Part shown: positions 1-8,514 of the stretch, one piece after another
How positions within the stretch are numbered: position 1 is the first letter of the stretch
How the letters are laid out: every line of letters starts with the position of its first letter
Assembly: GCA_958431225.1 (NCBI GenBank)
Contig: OY288107.1
Span: forward strand, 1,887,501 to 1,951,500
Source of the DNA: an uncultured Alphaproteobacteria bacterium
GTDB lineage: Bacteria > Pseudomonadota > Alphaproteobacteria > Puniceispirillales > UBA1172
DNA length: 64,000 nucleotides
Reading direction: 5' to 3'
Position numbers and translations under genes: made by a program
Notes under the pieces: model-generated
Told to the model about the DNA's origin: nothing
What the model saw: only the letters and a program-made list of their open reading frames with translations
The model's database searches: none

Positions 1-620
1 TCGCGCTGTTGGTAGGCAAAGACGGCGAGGGGCTGTCCAAACGCCTAGGCTCGCTAGCCATAGGCGCCATGCGCGATGAGGGCATAGAAGCCATGACCAT
101 AGCCAGCCTACTAGCCCGACTAGGCACCCCCGACGCCATAGAACCCCGCACAAAAATGGCAGATTTAATCGCCGCTTTTGAAGTAAGCCGTTTCGGACGC
201 GCCACCCCACGCTTTGACCCCGAACAATTGCGGGGGTTAAATGCCAAAGTGCTGGCAGAGATGGATTTTGCAGATGTGGGCGTTGATAAAACCTTATGGG
301 AAGCGGTGCGGGGGAATATCAACACCCGCAAGGAAGCGGAAGAATGGGCGCAAATTTTAGGGGCGGAGGGTAAGATTCAGGCGGAGGCTGTAAAATTCCG
401 CAAGGTAGCATTAGCAACCCTACCCGATGGCGAAGTCAATGCAGAATTCTGGGGCAAATGGACAAAAGCCATCATGGAAAAAACAGGACTAAAAGGCAAA
501 GCCGTATTCGCACCTTTGCGCGAAACCCTAACCGGACGCCAAAAAGGACCCGAAATGGCGAAGCTATTGCCATTGCTAGGACGCAAACGCATCATGGCAC
601 GGCTCAAAGGGGACGATTGA
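1..620 (+). CDS. gltX: Glutamyl-tRNA synthetase, C-terminal part (5' end outside window)
   Basis: This is the downstream part of a class I glutamyl-tRNA synthetase, the cytoplasmic enzyme that charges tRNA-Glu (or tRNA-Gln in the indirect pathway) with glutamate. The frame is open from the first bases of the window and carries [10 protein letters not shown], the KMSKS-type ATP-binding loop in the LSKR form used by GluRS. An alpha-helical anticodon-binding region follows and ends in [10 protein letters not shown]. The HIGH motif and most of the Rossmann domain lie upstream of base 1, so the true start cannot be seen. The stop TGA overlaps the ATG of cysS by one base, so the two synthetase genes are probably co-transcribed and translationally coupled. 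Many alphaproteobacteria carry two gltX copies, and which one this is cannot be told. Confidence 0.93.
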   Translation, partial: ALLVGKDGEGLSKRLGSLAIGAMRDEGIEAMTIASLLARLGTPDAIEPRTKMADLIAAFEVSRFGRATPRFDPEQLRGLNAKVLAEMDFADVGVDKTLWEAVRGNINTRKEAEEWAQILGAEGKIQAEAVKFRKVALATLPDGEVNAEFWGKWTKAIMEKTGLKGKAVFAPLRETLTGRQKGPEMAKLLPLLGRKRIMARLKGDD

Positions 621-1939
621 TGCCACAAACAAAAATTCAATTTCACAATACTCTAAGCCGCAAAAAAGAACCCTTCACCCCCATAGACCCAAAAAACGTG
701 CGCGTCTATGTATGCGGGCCGACGGTTTATGACCGCATCCATATAGGCAATGCCCGTCCCATCGTCGTGTTTGATGTGCTAGTGCGGTTGTTGCGCTATC
801 ACTATCCCAAAGTCACCTATGTGCGGAATATCACCGATGTCGATGATAAAATAAACACCCGCGCGGCAGAGGCGGGGATTGGCATTGATGCACTGACCCA
901 AGAAACCATCAAGCAATTCCATGCCGATTGCGAAAAACTAGGCGCACTCGCCCCCGATGCAGAACCCCGCGCCACCGAACATATTGAAGAAATGCTGGCG
1001 ATGATTGAAGCATTGCTGGCAAAAAATCACGCCTATGAAGCCGAGGGGCATATCCTATTTGACGTGGCATCCTACCCCGATTACGGCAAATTATCAGGGC
1101 GGAGCATTGATGAAATGAAAGCGGGCGCAAGGGTTGAAGTTGCGCCCTATAAAAAATCGCCCATGGATTTTGTGCTGTGGAAGCCATCGGACGCCAAAAC
1201 CCCCGGCTGGGATAGCCCGTGGGGGCGGGGGCGTCCGGGCTGGCATATTGAATGTTCGGCTATGAGCCGTAAGCATCTAGGCACGGAATTTGACATCCAC
1301 GGGGGCGGGGTGGATTTGGTGTTTCCCCATCACGAAAACGAAATCTGCCAATCCCACGCCGCCCACGGCAAACACATGGCGCGCTTTTGGTTGCATAATG
1401 GCTATGTGATGATGGGGGGGGCGAAAATGGCGAAATCCGAAGGGAATTTTATTGATATGGCGACGCTGTTAGAGACCCGCAAAGGCGAGGTCATCCGCCT
1501 AGCCTTACTGCAAACGCATTACCGCAAACCGCTTGAATTTTCGCACAGCATACTAGACGAAGCCGAATCCATATTGGATAAATTCTATCGCGCAGTCGGT
1601 GATGCGGAAGCCGCGAATGAAGCCGATGCTGATTTTATATCCGCCTTAGCCGATGACCTCAACACCCCCGCCGCACTGGAACGGCTACATAAATTGGCGG
1701 ATGCGAAAATCTTAAAAAAATCCGCCAATATGCTAGGCTTGCTCCAAAACACCGAAAGCCAATGGTTTCGTCCCAAGGGCGCCGATGATGACACTATTAC
1801 CGCGCTCATAACCAAACGCGAAAACGCCCGCCAAAGCCGCGATTTCGCCACTGCCGACAAAATCAGGGATGAATTAGAAGAAGAAATGAACATCATCCTA
1901 GAAGACACAACCCAAGGCACAAAATGGCGGCGCAAATAA
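620..1939 (+). CDS. cysS: Cysteinyl-tRNA synthetase
   Basis: Class I aminoacyl-tRNA synthetase that attaches cysteine to tRNA-Cys in the cytoplasm. About 439 residues, close to the usual 460. The N-terminal [19 protein letters not shown] holds the zinc-ligand cysteine and the HIGH-type motif, [15 protein letters not shown] supplies further zinc ligands, and KMAKSEGN is the KMSKS loop. A helical anticodon-binding domain forms the C-terminus. I chose ATG 620, which overlaps the gltX stop, because the family starts a few residues before the Cys-Gly-Pro motif; the open frame extends back to 458 inside gltX, but that part has no resemblance to the family. Confidence 0.97.
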   Translation: MPQTKIQFHNTLSRKKEPFTPIDPKNVRVYVCGPTVYDRIHIGNARPIVVFDVLVRLLRYHYPKVTYVRNITDVDDKINTRAAEAGIGIDALTQETIKQFHADCEKLGALAPDAEPRATEHIEEMLAMIEALLAKNHAYEAEGHILFDVASYPDYGKLSGRSIDEMKAGARVEVAPYKKSPMDFVLWKPSDAKTPGWDSPWGRGRPGWHIECSAMSRKHLGTEFDIHGGGVDLVFPHHENEICQSHAAHGKHMARFWLHNGYVMMGGAKMAKSEGNFIDMATLLETRKGEVIRLALLQTHYRKPLEFSHSILDEAESILDKFYRAVGDAEAANEADADFISALADDLNTPAALERLHKLADAKILKKSANMLGLLQNTESQWFRPKGADDDTITALITKRENARQSRDFATADKIRDELEEEMNIILEDTTQGTKWRRK

Positions 1940-2003
1940 CCGCTTTCCCTTGCGCCTTTCTGCCCTTAATGCCATAAAGAGCCGATTGAAAGATGAGAAT
2001 CCT

Positions 2004-3596
2004 ATGACTGACAAACGAATTTGGCTTTTTGATACGACTTTGCGCGATGGGTGTCAGGCGCGGGGGATTGATTTTTCTGTGGCGGATAAAATTGCCATTG
2101 CCAAAGCCTTAGACGCTATGGGCGTTGATTATGTTGAGGGGGGTTGGCCCGGGGCTAATCCTACGGATGATGCGTTTTTTGCGCAGTTTCCGCCGATGGA
2201 ACACGCGCGTTCGGTGGCTTTTGGTATGACGCGGCGGGGCGGGCGGAGTTCGGCTAATGACCCGGGGCTGGTGGCGGTCATCAATGCCGAAACCGATGCT
2301 ACTTGTCTGGTCGGCAAGACGTGGGATTTCCATGTCACCAAAGCCCTCGGCGTGGATTTGGATGAAAACCTACAGATGATCACCGATTCTCTAAAAGCTG
2401 CCGCCGCCAAATCCCGCGAGCCTATTTTTGATTGCGAGCATTTCTTTGACGGCTACAAAAACAACTGCGAGTATGCCCTAGCGAGCGTGGCGGCGGCGCG
2501 CGATGGCGGGGCGGAATGGATCGTGCTGTGCGACACCAATGGCGGCACCATGCCGCAAGAGGTGCATGATGCCATCAGTGCCGTGCGCAAAAATTTCCCC
2601 AAAATCCGCCTAGGCATCCACACGCATAACGATGCCGGGCTGGCGGTGGCGAATACTCTGGCGGCGGTGGAGGCGGGCGCGCGCCACGTCCAAGCCACCA
2701 TCAACGGCATCGGCGAGCGTTGCGGCAATGCCAACATGATTACGCTGATTCCGAATTTGATGCTGAAACTGGGTTATGAAACCGCTGTGCCGTCCAAAAA
2801 TCTAGCGCAGTTAAAGAGCCTGTCGCGGATGCTGGATGGGCGCATCAATCGGCTGTCAAATGCGCATGCGCCGTATGTTGGCGATGCGGCGTTCGCACAT
2901 AAAGGAGGCCTACACGCATCGGCGGCACAAAAAGACCCGCGCACTTATGAACATATCGCCCCCGATCTAGTCGGCAACACACGGCAATATGTGGTGTCAG
3001 ACCAATCGGGCAAAGCCAATTTCATCGCGCGTTTTGAACATTTTGGTATTGAAATTGACCCGAAAGATAAACGCATAGACGCCCTCATCGCCAAAGTGAA
3101 GGAGCTAGAATTCAAAGGCTATGCGTATGATGTAGCCGAAGCGAGCCTTGAGTTAATGGTAGCGCGCGCGTTAGGTTCGGTGGCGGATTATTTTTCCATA
3201 GACCGCTTCCGCGTCATAGACGAGAGGCGTTTTAATGCCAAAGGCGACCTCATCGTAGAATCCGAAGCCACCGCTAGCGTCATCGTTGAAGGGCAGATTT
3301 ACCACGAGGCGGCGGTCGGCAACGGGCCGGTTCACGCCATAGATTGCGCAGTGCGGAAAGCGTTGATGCGCGCATACCCGATGCTGTCAGGCGTGTCGTT
3401 GGCGGATTACAAGGTGCGGATTTTAAGCGGTGAGCAGGGCGATGGCGGCACTGATGCGGTGACGCGGGTGTTGATTGAATGCCACGACGAATCTGGCACG
3501 AGTTGGACTTCGGTGGGGGTTTCCACGAATATCATTGATGCGTCGGTGATGGCTTTGACCGATGCCATGGCGTGGAAACTTTACAAAACAGCGTGA
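2004..3596 (+). CDS. cimA: Citramalate synthase (isopropylmalate synthase-like)
   Basis: About 530 residues, matching the CimA/LeuA-like family that condenses pyruvate with acetyl-CoA to (R)-citramalate, a threonine-independent entry to 2-oxobutanoate and isoleucine. The N-terminus has WLFDTTLRDGCQARG, the DRE-TIM metallolyase signature. GIHTHNDAGLAVANTLAAV provides the metal-binding histidines, and the C-terminal region resembles the LeuA allosteric dimer domain. Its length and N-terminal form fit CimA of the Geobacter type better than 2-isopropylmalate synthase or homocitrate synthase. ATG 2004 was chosen over 1950 because the homologous part begins at MTDKRIWLF. The trmJ gene follows after only a few bases. 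Substrate identity is an inference from family. Confidence 0.9.
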   Translation: MTDKRIWLFDTTLRDGCQARGIDFSVADKIAIAKALDAMGVDYVEGGWPGANPTDDAFFAQFPPMEHARSVAFGMTRRGGRSSANDPGLVAVINAETDATCLVGKTWDFHVTKALGVDLDENLQMITDSLKAAAAKSREPIFDCEHFFDGYKNNCEYALASVAAARDGGAEWIVLCDTNGGTMPQEVHDAISAVRKNFPKIRLGIHTHNDAGLAVANTLAAVEAGARHVQATINGIGERCGNANMITLIPNLMLKLGYETAVPSKNLAQLKSLSRMLDGRINRLSNAHAPYVGDAAFAHKGGLHASAAQKDPRTYEHIAPDLVGNTRQYVVSDQSGKANFIARFEHFGIEIDPKDKRIDALIAKVKELEFKGYAYDVAEASLELMVARALGSVADYFSIDRFRVIDERRFNAKGDLIVESEATASVIVEGQIYHEAAVGNGPVHAIDCAVRKALMRAYPMLSGVSLADYKVRILSGEQGDGGTDAVTRVLIECHDESGTSWTSVGVSTNIIDASVMALTDAMAWKLYKTA

Positions 3597-3602
3597 GCAG
3601 TG

Positions 3603-4358
3603 ATGGATTTTGCGACCATTCTTTCGCATCCGCAAATGGGCGAGAATATAGGCGCATCGGCACGGGCGATGAAAAATTGCGGGCTGAGTGATTTGCGCCT
3701 AGTAGCCCCAAGGGATGGCTGGCCGAATCCGGCGGCGGAGGCGATGGCGTCAGGCGGTGCCGATGTGCTGGCGGGGGCGCGGGTATTCGCCACCACCGCC
3801 GAGGCAACGGCGGATTTGACATTGCTAGTAGCCACCACCGCGCGGCAAAGGAGCCAAACGCAACAATACATGACTCCGCGCGAGGCGGCGGCGGCATTGG
3901 TGGCGCATCAAAACACCGGCGGACGTGGGGGGCTGTTGTTCGGCGGCGAAAGGGCGGGGCTGACCAATGATGAGGTCGCCGATGCCAATATCACCGTCAA
4001 TGTGCCATTGAATCCTGAATTTGCGTCATTGAATTTAGCACAAGCGGTGTTGTTGATGGGGTGGGAATGTCGGATGGCGTGGCTGGAATATCAAAAAAAT
4101 TTGGGGGGCGATATGCTTGCGGAAAATGCGCCAGATGCGGCGGCAACCCCCGCAACTTTGGATGAGCGCGCCTATTTTTTCGATGCGTTGGAGGCGCGCT
4201 TAGGGGCAGGGGGGTTTTTCGCCAGCCCCGATATGCAACCAGTAATCATGCGGAATATCAAAGGCATATTCAACAAGGCTAATCTAACATCTCAAGAAAT
4301 ACAAACGCTCCACGGCATCCTAAAAGCCATAGAAAAATCCGCAAAAAAACCAAAATAG
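3603..4358 (+). CDS. trmJ: tRNA (cytidine/uridine-2'-O-)-methyltransferase, TrmJ/SpoU family
   Basis: SPOUT-class RNA methyltransferase of the TrmJ type, which 2'-O-methylates position 32 of tRNA with S-adenosylmethionine. Visible family motifs are GENIGASARAMKNCGL near the N-terminus (motif 1 with the Asn and Arg), FGGERAGLTNDEV (motif 2), and VPLNPEFASLNLAQAVLLM (motif 3, the knot that binds SAM). About 251 residues, as usual for TrmJ, with a charged C-terminal helix. The codon at 3600 is GTG and 3603 is ATG; I prefer the ATG. It lies 6 bases after the cimA stop and just upstream of the rpsD promoter. Confidence 0.92.
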   Translation: MDFATILSHPQMGENIGASARAMKNCGLSDLRLVAPRDGWPNPAAEAMASGGADVLAGARVFATTAEATADLTLLVATTARQRSQTQQYMTPREAAAALVAHQNTGGRGGLLFGGERAGLTNDEVADANITVNVPLNPEFASLNLAQAVLLMGWECRMAWLEYQKNLGGDMLAENAPDAAATPATLDERAYFFDALEARLGAGGFFASPDMQPVIMRNIKGIFNKANLTSQEIQTLHGILKAIEKSAKKPK

Positions 4359-4362
4359 GGGC

Positions 4363-4390
4363 TTGACAGGGGGGCGGGTTTTGTTTAAAG
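4363..4390 (+). promoter_or_regulatory. Probable sigma-70-type promoter of rpsD
   Basis: A perfect TTGACA (4363-4368) starts four bases after the trmJ stop. A weaker TTAAAG (4385-4390) follows after a 16-base spacer. This would start transcription near 4397 and give rpsD a leader of almost 90 bases. Read by eye only; the -10 box is poor. Confidence 0.5.
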
Positions 4391-4434
4391 CAGAGCCTCA
4401 CTCTCTGGGAACGCGGACGCGGAATATGCGCCCC

Positions 4435-4448
4435 GGTCAGCAATGACC
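4435..4448 (+). promoter_or_regulatory. Small GNRA-tetraloop hairpin in the rpsD leader
   Basis: GGTCA (4435-4439) and TGACC (4444-4448) pair perfectly around a GCAA loop, a GNRA tetraloop. The hairpin sits about 36 bases upstream of the rpsD start codon. S4 regulates its own messenger in several bacteria through leader structures, so it could be part of a control element. No alignment was made, and a short hairpin may be chance. Confidence 0.35.
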
Positions 4449-4484
4449 CTACCGGAGCAACCAACAAAAACTCGGAGTAAAATC

Positions 4485-5111
4485 ATGGCACAATCAGAAC
4501 ACAAACGCCACCACGCAAAATACAAAATTGACCGCCGCCTAGGCGTCAACCTATGGGGACGCCCAAAATCCCCAGTAAACACCCGCGAATACGCCCCAGG
4601 CCAACACGGAATGCGCCGAGGCAAGCCCACAGATTACGGCACCCAGCTAATGGCAAAACAAAAACTAAAAGGCTATTACGGCAACATAGGCGAAAAGCAA
4701 TTCAAGAAATATTATGTTGAGGCAGTGCGGAGGCGGGGCGACACCGGCCAAAACCTAATAGGCATTTTGGAAAGCCGCCTAGATGCGATGGTATACAGAA
4801 TGAAACTAACCCCGACAGTGTTCTCCGCAAGGCAAATCGTCAGCCATAAACACGTGCTAGTGAACAACGAAATCTGCAACATCCCCTCAAGAATGCTAAA
4901 ACCCGGCGACACCATACAGTTACGCGAACGCGCCCGCAACATCCCCGCAGTCCTAGAAGCAGCAGTATCAACAGAACGCGACGTCCCCGAATATATTGAG
5001 ATAGATTTCAACGCCTGCAAAGGAACCTACCTACGCATCCCAAACATGGAAGACGTGCCGTATCCGGTGCAAATGGAACCGAATTTGGTGATTGAGTATT
5101 ATTCGCGGTAG
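4485..5111 (+). CDS. rpsD: 30S ribosomal protein S4
   Basis: Primary 16S rRNA-binding protein that nucleates assembly of the small-subunit body and helps proofreading. 208 residues, as expected. The N-terminal [19 protein letters not shown] and REYAPGQHG are family hallmarks. The S4 RNA-binding domain begins near [16 protein letters not shown] and includes [13 protein letters not shown]. The start is ATG 4485, preceded by GGAG at good spacing; the open frame extends back to 4443 but those residues are not family-like. Wobble positions are almost all A or C, which contrasts strongly with some neighbours. It appears monocistronic, outside the alpha operon, as in other alphaproteobacteria. Confidence 0.97.
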   Translation: MAQSEHKRHHAKYKIDRRLGVNLWGRPKSPVNTREYAPGQHGMRRGKPTDYGTQLMAKQKLKGYYGNIGEKQFKKYYVEAVRRRGDTGQNLIGILESRLDAMVYRMKLTPTVFSARQIVSHKHVLVNNEICNIPSRMLKPGDTIQLRERARNIPAVLEAAVSTERDVPEYIEIDFNACKGTYLRIPNMEDVPYPVQMEPNLVIEYYSR

Positions 5112-5164
5112 GCACGAGCACGGATTTTTCAACAGCCTTTTTGCTATCTCCCTGCGATGCGCTG

Positions 5165-5237
5165 GCGCGTTTTCGCGCAATCATATAATTTGTCGCCGCT
5201 AATGCGATTTTTTTTGCACAACCACTATTTTTTGTGC
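5165..5237 (+). promoter_or_regulatory. Control region of R-M cassette 1 (inverted repeats and -10-like box)
   Basis: The 171-base gap after rpsD is more AT-rich than its surroundings. It holds a perfect inverted repeat GCGCG-TTTT-CGCGC (5165-5178) directly upstream of a TATAAT (5184-5189). A second inverted repeat, GCACAA (5216-5221) with TTGTGC (5232-5237), has a 10-base loop. Either could be an operator or, for the second, a weak terminator of rpsD or an attenuator. No clear -35 box is present at 17 bases. A strong AGGAGG follows at 5271-5276. Function is inferred from position. Confidence 0.4.
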
Positions 5238-5282
5238 TATGGCTGGAAAACAACACAACATGATGTATTAAGGAGGACGATG

Positions 5283-6560
5283 ATGGCACACGCAACAACT
5301 GGGCAGGAAACTAGGATTGAGGGGAACATCCCCGCTGATATTAAGGTCAAAAACAATCAGCGTTTCCTTTTTATTAGTAATGACCAGCGCACTATGACGC
5401 ATGGCATCCACAAATACCCAGCGAAATTTTTTCCTGAATTGCCTCGGTGGATTATTGAACGCTATACAGTCGAAGGCGATCTGGTGCTTGACCCGTTTAT
5501 GGGTAGTGGCACTGCCAATCTTGAAGCCGCATTGCTCGGGCGGGATAGCATCGGCGTTGATGTTGATCCGTTTTCGCGTTTCTTGGCATCCGTCAAAACC
5601 AAACCGCTATCGGCGAAGGAACTAGTCAAAGCCCATAAAGCACTCATCGCAAGCATGGAAAGTTTTGACATTGATAAAGTCATAAATGGCATCCCCGATT
5701 TTCCATATAGGGATAACTGGTTTAAGCCTTATGTTCTGAAAGAATTGTCGTATATCAAAGCCAGCATAGATACGCTTGATTCGTCAAAGCATATCAAAAA
5801 CTTTTTCCTAATTTGTTTTTCTTCGGTGATTCGTGCGGTTTCAGAAGCCGATAATAACTGCACTAGAACGGTCATCCGCAAGAAACTCAATAAGCACGTT
5901 AAGGAAAATCAGGCGATTACTCTATTTCAAAAGAGGGCAAAATTCTGTGTTGAGGGTATGCTTGATTATATTGCGGCAGGGGCATCGGGCAAGGTGCAAA
6001 TCCCTAGCAAAGCGGATGCGCGCAACCTTATAGGCGTAAAGGACAACACCGTAGATTTGGCAGTCACCTCACCGCCATATATGAACGCTGTTGATTACCC
6101 AAGAACGCATCAGTTGGAACTTTATTGGCTCGGCTTGGCGGAAGGCTCGCTGTCGGAGTTGAAAAAATCGCATGTAGGGACCGAGGTGGTTAAGGCAGAA
6201 AAATATAAAGAACTGCACCTGACCAAATCTGAATCAGCCAATGAAGTCATCAAGCGGATTTATGAAACCGACCCGCGCCGTGCTTTTATAGCCTCAAATT
6301 ACATTGACGATATGATGCAAAATATGCGCGAAGTGCATCGGGTGCTGAAAGATGGCAAACGCTATGTGATTGTTGTTGGCAATAACCTCGTGCGGGGCGA
6401 GCAATTTGAAACATGGCGCTACTTACAAGAAGTCGCCCCGAGTCTTGGTTATGAAGTTGAGCTCTGTTTTGTTTCTGGCATCATCAACCACTTCATCAAA
6501 GTGCCGCGCGCAGAACGCATTGATGATGATCATGTATTGGTGTTAAAAAAATGCGGATAA
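5283..6560 (+). CDS. Type II DNA methyltransferase (amino-methyltransferase with TSPPY motif), R-M cassette 1
   Basis: About 425 residues. HKYPAKFFPELP near residue 43 precedes LDPFMGSGTANLEAA near residue 70 (SAM-binding motif I), and AVTSPPYMNAVDYPR near residue 262 is catalytic motif IV in the Ser-Pro-Pro-Tyr form. This motif order, with binding motif before catalytic motif and a long intervening segment, is that of alpha-like or permuted exocyclic-amine methyltransferases. SPPY is frequent in N4-cytosine enzymes, but N6-adenine cannot be excluded. AGGAGG (5271-5276) is best spaced for ATG 5283, rather than ATG 5280. The 3' end overlaps the next gene by 10 bases, so the two are co-translated; it presumably protects the host against that gene product. 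Recognition site unknown. Confidence 0.85.
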   Translation: MAHATTGQETRIEGNIPADIKVKNNQRFLFISNDQRTMTHGIHKYPAKFFPELPRWIIERYTVEGDLVLDPFMGSGTANLEAALLGRDSIGVDVDPFSRFLASVKTKPLSAKELVKAHKALIASMESFDIDKVINGIPDFPYRDNWFKPYVLKELSYIKASIDTLDSSKHIKNFFLICFSSVIRAVSEADNNCTRTVIRKKLNKHVKENQAITLFQKRAKFCVEGMLDYIAAGASGKVQIPSKADARNLIGVKDNTVDLAVTSPPYMNAVDYPRTHQLELYWLGLAEGSLSELKKSHVGTEVVKAEKYKELHLTKSESANEVIKRIYETDPRRAFIASNYIDDMMQNMREVHRVLKDGKRYVIVVGNNLVRGEQFETWRYLQEVAPSLGYEVELCFVSGIINHFIKVPRAERIDDDHVLVLKKCG

Positions 6561-7036
6561 CCAATAAAGGTAAATTAGCGTCGGCAAAAGGCTTTGCGAA
6601 CGAGAACAGATTGTTGGCCGCATTGTTAGAACGTGGTTATAACGCATCATTAGTCGACCTACCCCATTCCACTTACGATATAGTTGTCGAATATATTGAC
6701 AATCAAGTTATCCGTTTGCAAGTAAAGACAATCTCGGCGTCAGGAGGCATCTCGTTTAAGGGCGGAATTAGAGGCGGGGCAGACAGGGACTATAAATCAA
6801 GTGTGAAAGAATACATACAAAACACCAACACATCCGATGCCGTTGTTGGCGTTCTGGCGACAGGAAATAATGGTGATTCACAAGTAGATTTTTACTTTAT
6901 TCCCACACTTTATGTTGAAGTTTTAGGGCAAGGTTCTATTTCTAAAAACAGAGTAGGAGTGACAAAAAACAACTGGACACTTATGGAAAATTGCCGAAAC
7001 GTAACATACGTTAAGAGTGTTTTCGGATTACCATGA
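6551..7036 (+). CDS. Small PD-(D/E)XK-like putative restriction endonuclease, R-M cassette 1
   Basis: 161 residues. The N-terminal half has the layout GFANENRLLAALLERGYNA, then STYDIVVEYIDN, then VIRLQVKTIS. This reads as the conserved Glu, the Asp of motif II and a Q-x-K form of motif III of the PD-(D/E)XK nuclease fold, as in intron-associated and DUF4365-like nucleases. It overlaps the methyltransferase by 10 bases and shares its last 9 bases with the convergent DMT transporter gene. Position next to a DNA methyltransferase suggests the restriction partner, possibly of unknown specificity. It could instead be a repair or Holliday-type nuclease, or an accessory subunit. I do not recognise a characterised enzyme. 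Confidence 0.6.
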   Translation: MRITNKGKLASAKGFANENRLLAALLERGYNASLVDLPHSTYDIVVEYIDNQVIRLQVKTISASGGISFKGGIRGGADRDYKSSVKEYIQNTNTSDAVVGVLATGNNGDSQVDFYFIPTLYVEVLGQGSISKNRVGVTKNNWTLMENCRNVTYVKSVFGLP

Positions 7037-7918
7037 CACCCCACGCGAAGGCAAACTCCGAGCCACCATCCAAACCCCCACTGCAATAAACACAAATCCG
7101 ATCAGCTGCTCCGCACCAATACTCTCGCGGAAAATCAACCAATCTACGCTTAGTGCAAAGGGCGGGGTTAGTACTGTTACTAGCATGGTTGTGCCGGCGC
7201 CGGCTCTTTCTATTAGGGCGAAGTATAACATATAGGCTACTGCTGTGGAGAATAGTGCCATTACTAGTATGGAAATGATACCGCTTATTTCGGGGGTTAG
7301 GATTGGGGGGCCTTCCATGACTAATACTACCCCTGCCATCCAGATGCTGCTTGAGGTTAGCATTAGTGTTACTGCCACTAGCGATTCTACGCCTTTTAGG
7401 TATTTCCGCACCACTACTGCCGATATTGCGTAGGATAGGGTTGCTAGGATTACGCTTTGTTGTCCTATGTTTTCTGCGGATAGTGCCGTTAGTTCGCTTA
7501 CGCCTATGGCTACGGCTACCCCGCAAATGCCTAGTATAATTCCTATAAATCTTCTTGTTGTTAGGCGTTCATCTGCGAACACCATGCAGGCTAAAATCAT
7601 TGTGAAAAACGCTGTATTCGCATTGATAATTGAGGCTAGCCCGCCGGTGATGTATTGCTGCCCATAGACTATTGCCGAAAAGGGCAGGGCGTTGTTGGCG
7701 AAGCCTACGAAAAATAGTAAAATTAATTGACCCCTTGGCACGCGGAGCGATTTGCCCATCATCCGCATCAGCCCCAACATGAACACGCTGGCGATGGCTA
7801 GGCGGTAGAATACTATGGTGAAGGGCGGGTTATTTACTAATAGCACCTCCGCTAGCGAAAACGACAGGCTGAACGCGAACGATAGCCCTAGCAACAACGC
7901 CCAAACGCTTATGGTCAT
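7028..7918 (-). CDS. EamA/DMT-family permease
   Basis: Inner-membrane protein of 296 residues with about ten hydrophobic segments arranged as two EamA repeats, the drug/metabolite transporter superfamily. It has the usual ADERLTTRRFIGIILGICGV at the end of repeat one and the matching FRESIGAEQLIGFVFIAVGV at the end of repeat two. Substrate cannot be read from sequence; relatives export amino acids, metabolites or drugs. It is the last gene of the purB-to-grxD run, 15 bases after the grxD stop, so probably co-transcribed. Its 3' coding strand is rich in CTA, GTA and ATA codons. Its end overlaps the R-M cassette 1 nuclease on the other strand. Confidence 0.88.
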   Translation of the reverse strand: MTISVWALLLGLSFAFSLSFSLAEVLLVNNPPFTIVFYRLAIASVFMLGLMRMMGKSLRVPRGQLILLFFVGFANNALPFSAIVYGQQYITGGLASIINANTAFFTMILACMVFADERLTTRRFIGIILGICGVAVAIGVSELTALSAENIGQQSVILATLSYAISAVVVRKYLKGVESLVAVTLMLTSSSIWMAGVVLVMEGPPILTPEISGIISILVMALFSTAVAYMLYFALIERAGAGTTMLVTVLTPPFALSVDWLIFRESIGAEQLIGFVFIAVGVWMVARSLPSRGVSW

Positions 7919-7933
7919 GCAAAAAACTGCTTT

Positions 7934-8269
7934 CTATGCGTTGGGGGCGACCCCTTGTTCCGCCAATGTTGTAGATAATTCGCCTGCTTCATACATTTCG
8001 CGGATGATGTCGCAGCCGCCCAAAAATTCGCCCTTGACGTAGAGTTGCGGGATGGTGGGCCAGTCGGCGTACGCCTTAATGCCCTCGCGCAAGGCATCGT
8101 CTTCTAGCACATTGACCCCGCGAAACGGCACGTTTAGATGCGTCAGCACCCCTACTACCGCCGCCGAGAATCCGCATTGGGGGAATACCGGCGTGCCTTT
8201 CATGAACAGCACTACATCGGCGGCTTTGATTTCGTTTTCAATGCGTGTTTTGGTTGCATCATCTAGCAT
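7934..8269 (-). CDS. grxD: Monothiol glutaredoxin, Grx4 type
   Basis: 111-residue cytoplasmic protein with the CGFS active site (FPQCGFSAAVV) of monothiol glutaredoxins, preceded by VVLFMKGTP and followed by WPTIPQLYVKGEFLGGCDI, which binds glutathione. These proteins hold and transfer [2Fe-2S] clusters with glutathione as co-ligand rather than act as general disulfide reductants. The bolA gene lies 4 bases upstream; BolA and Grx4 form a known Fe-S-binding heterodimer, so the pairing supports both calls. It belongs to the purine operon unit. Confidence 0.96.
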   Translation of the reverse strand: MLDDATKTRIENEIKAADVVLFMKGTPVFPQCGFSAAVVGVLTHLNVPFRGVNVLEDDALREGIKAYADWPTIPQLYVKGEFLGGCDIIREMYEAGELSTTLAEQGVAPNA

Positions 8270-8273
8270 GGTT

Positions 8274-8510
8274 TTAATCCTCTATGGCGGTGGTTTGAAT
8301 CGCTAAAGCGTGGAGTTGGTCGCCCATGCGCCCGCCTAAAGCGTCATAGACCATCTTATGTTGCGCCACCCTTGTCTTGCCCGTAAAGGCACGGCTACGG
8401 ATATGGCACGAATAATGCTCGCCGTCCCCGCGCAAATCTTCAATGCTGACCTCGCTATCGGGGAGGGCGGTTTGGATCAGGCTCTTAATGTCTTCGGCGC
8501 GCATTGCCAT
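8274..8510 (-). CDS. bolA: BolA/IbaG family protein
   Basis: 78-residue BolA-fold protein. HYSCHIRSRAFTGKTRVAQHKMVYDALGG is split across the family region, with the conserved H-K-x-V-Y-x-A-L segment and the invariant C-terminal His in LHALAI. It partners with monothiol glutaredoxin (next gene) in Fe-S cluster trafficking or iron sensing. The short form without the extended helix is closer to IbaG/BolA2 than to E. coli BolA. It starts 4 bases after the purL stop. ATG 8510 and ATG 8504 are both possible. Confidence 0.93.
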   Translation of the reverse strand: MAMRAEDIKSLIQTALPDSEVSIEDLRGDGEHYSCHIRSRAFTGKTRVAQHKMVYDALGGRMGDQLHALAIQTTAIED

Positions 8511-8514
8511 TGGT

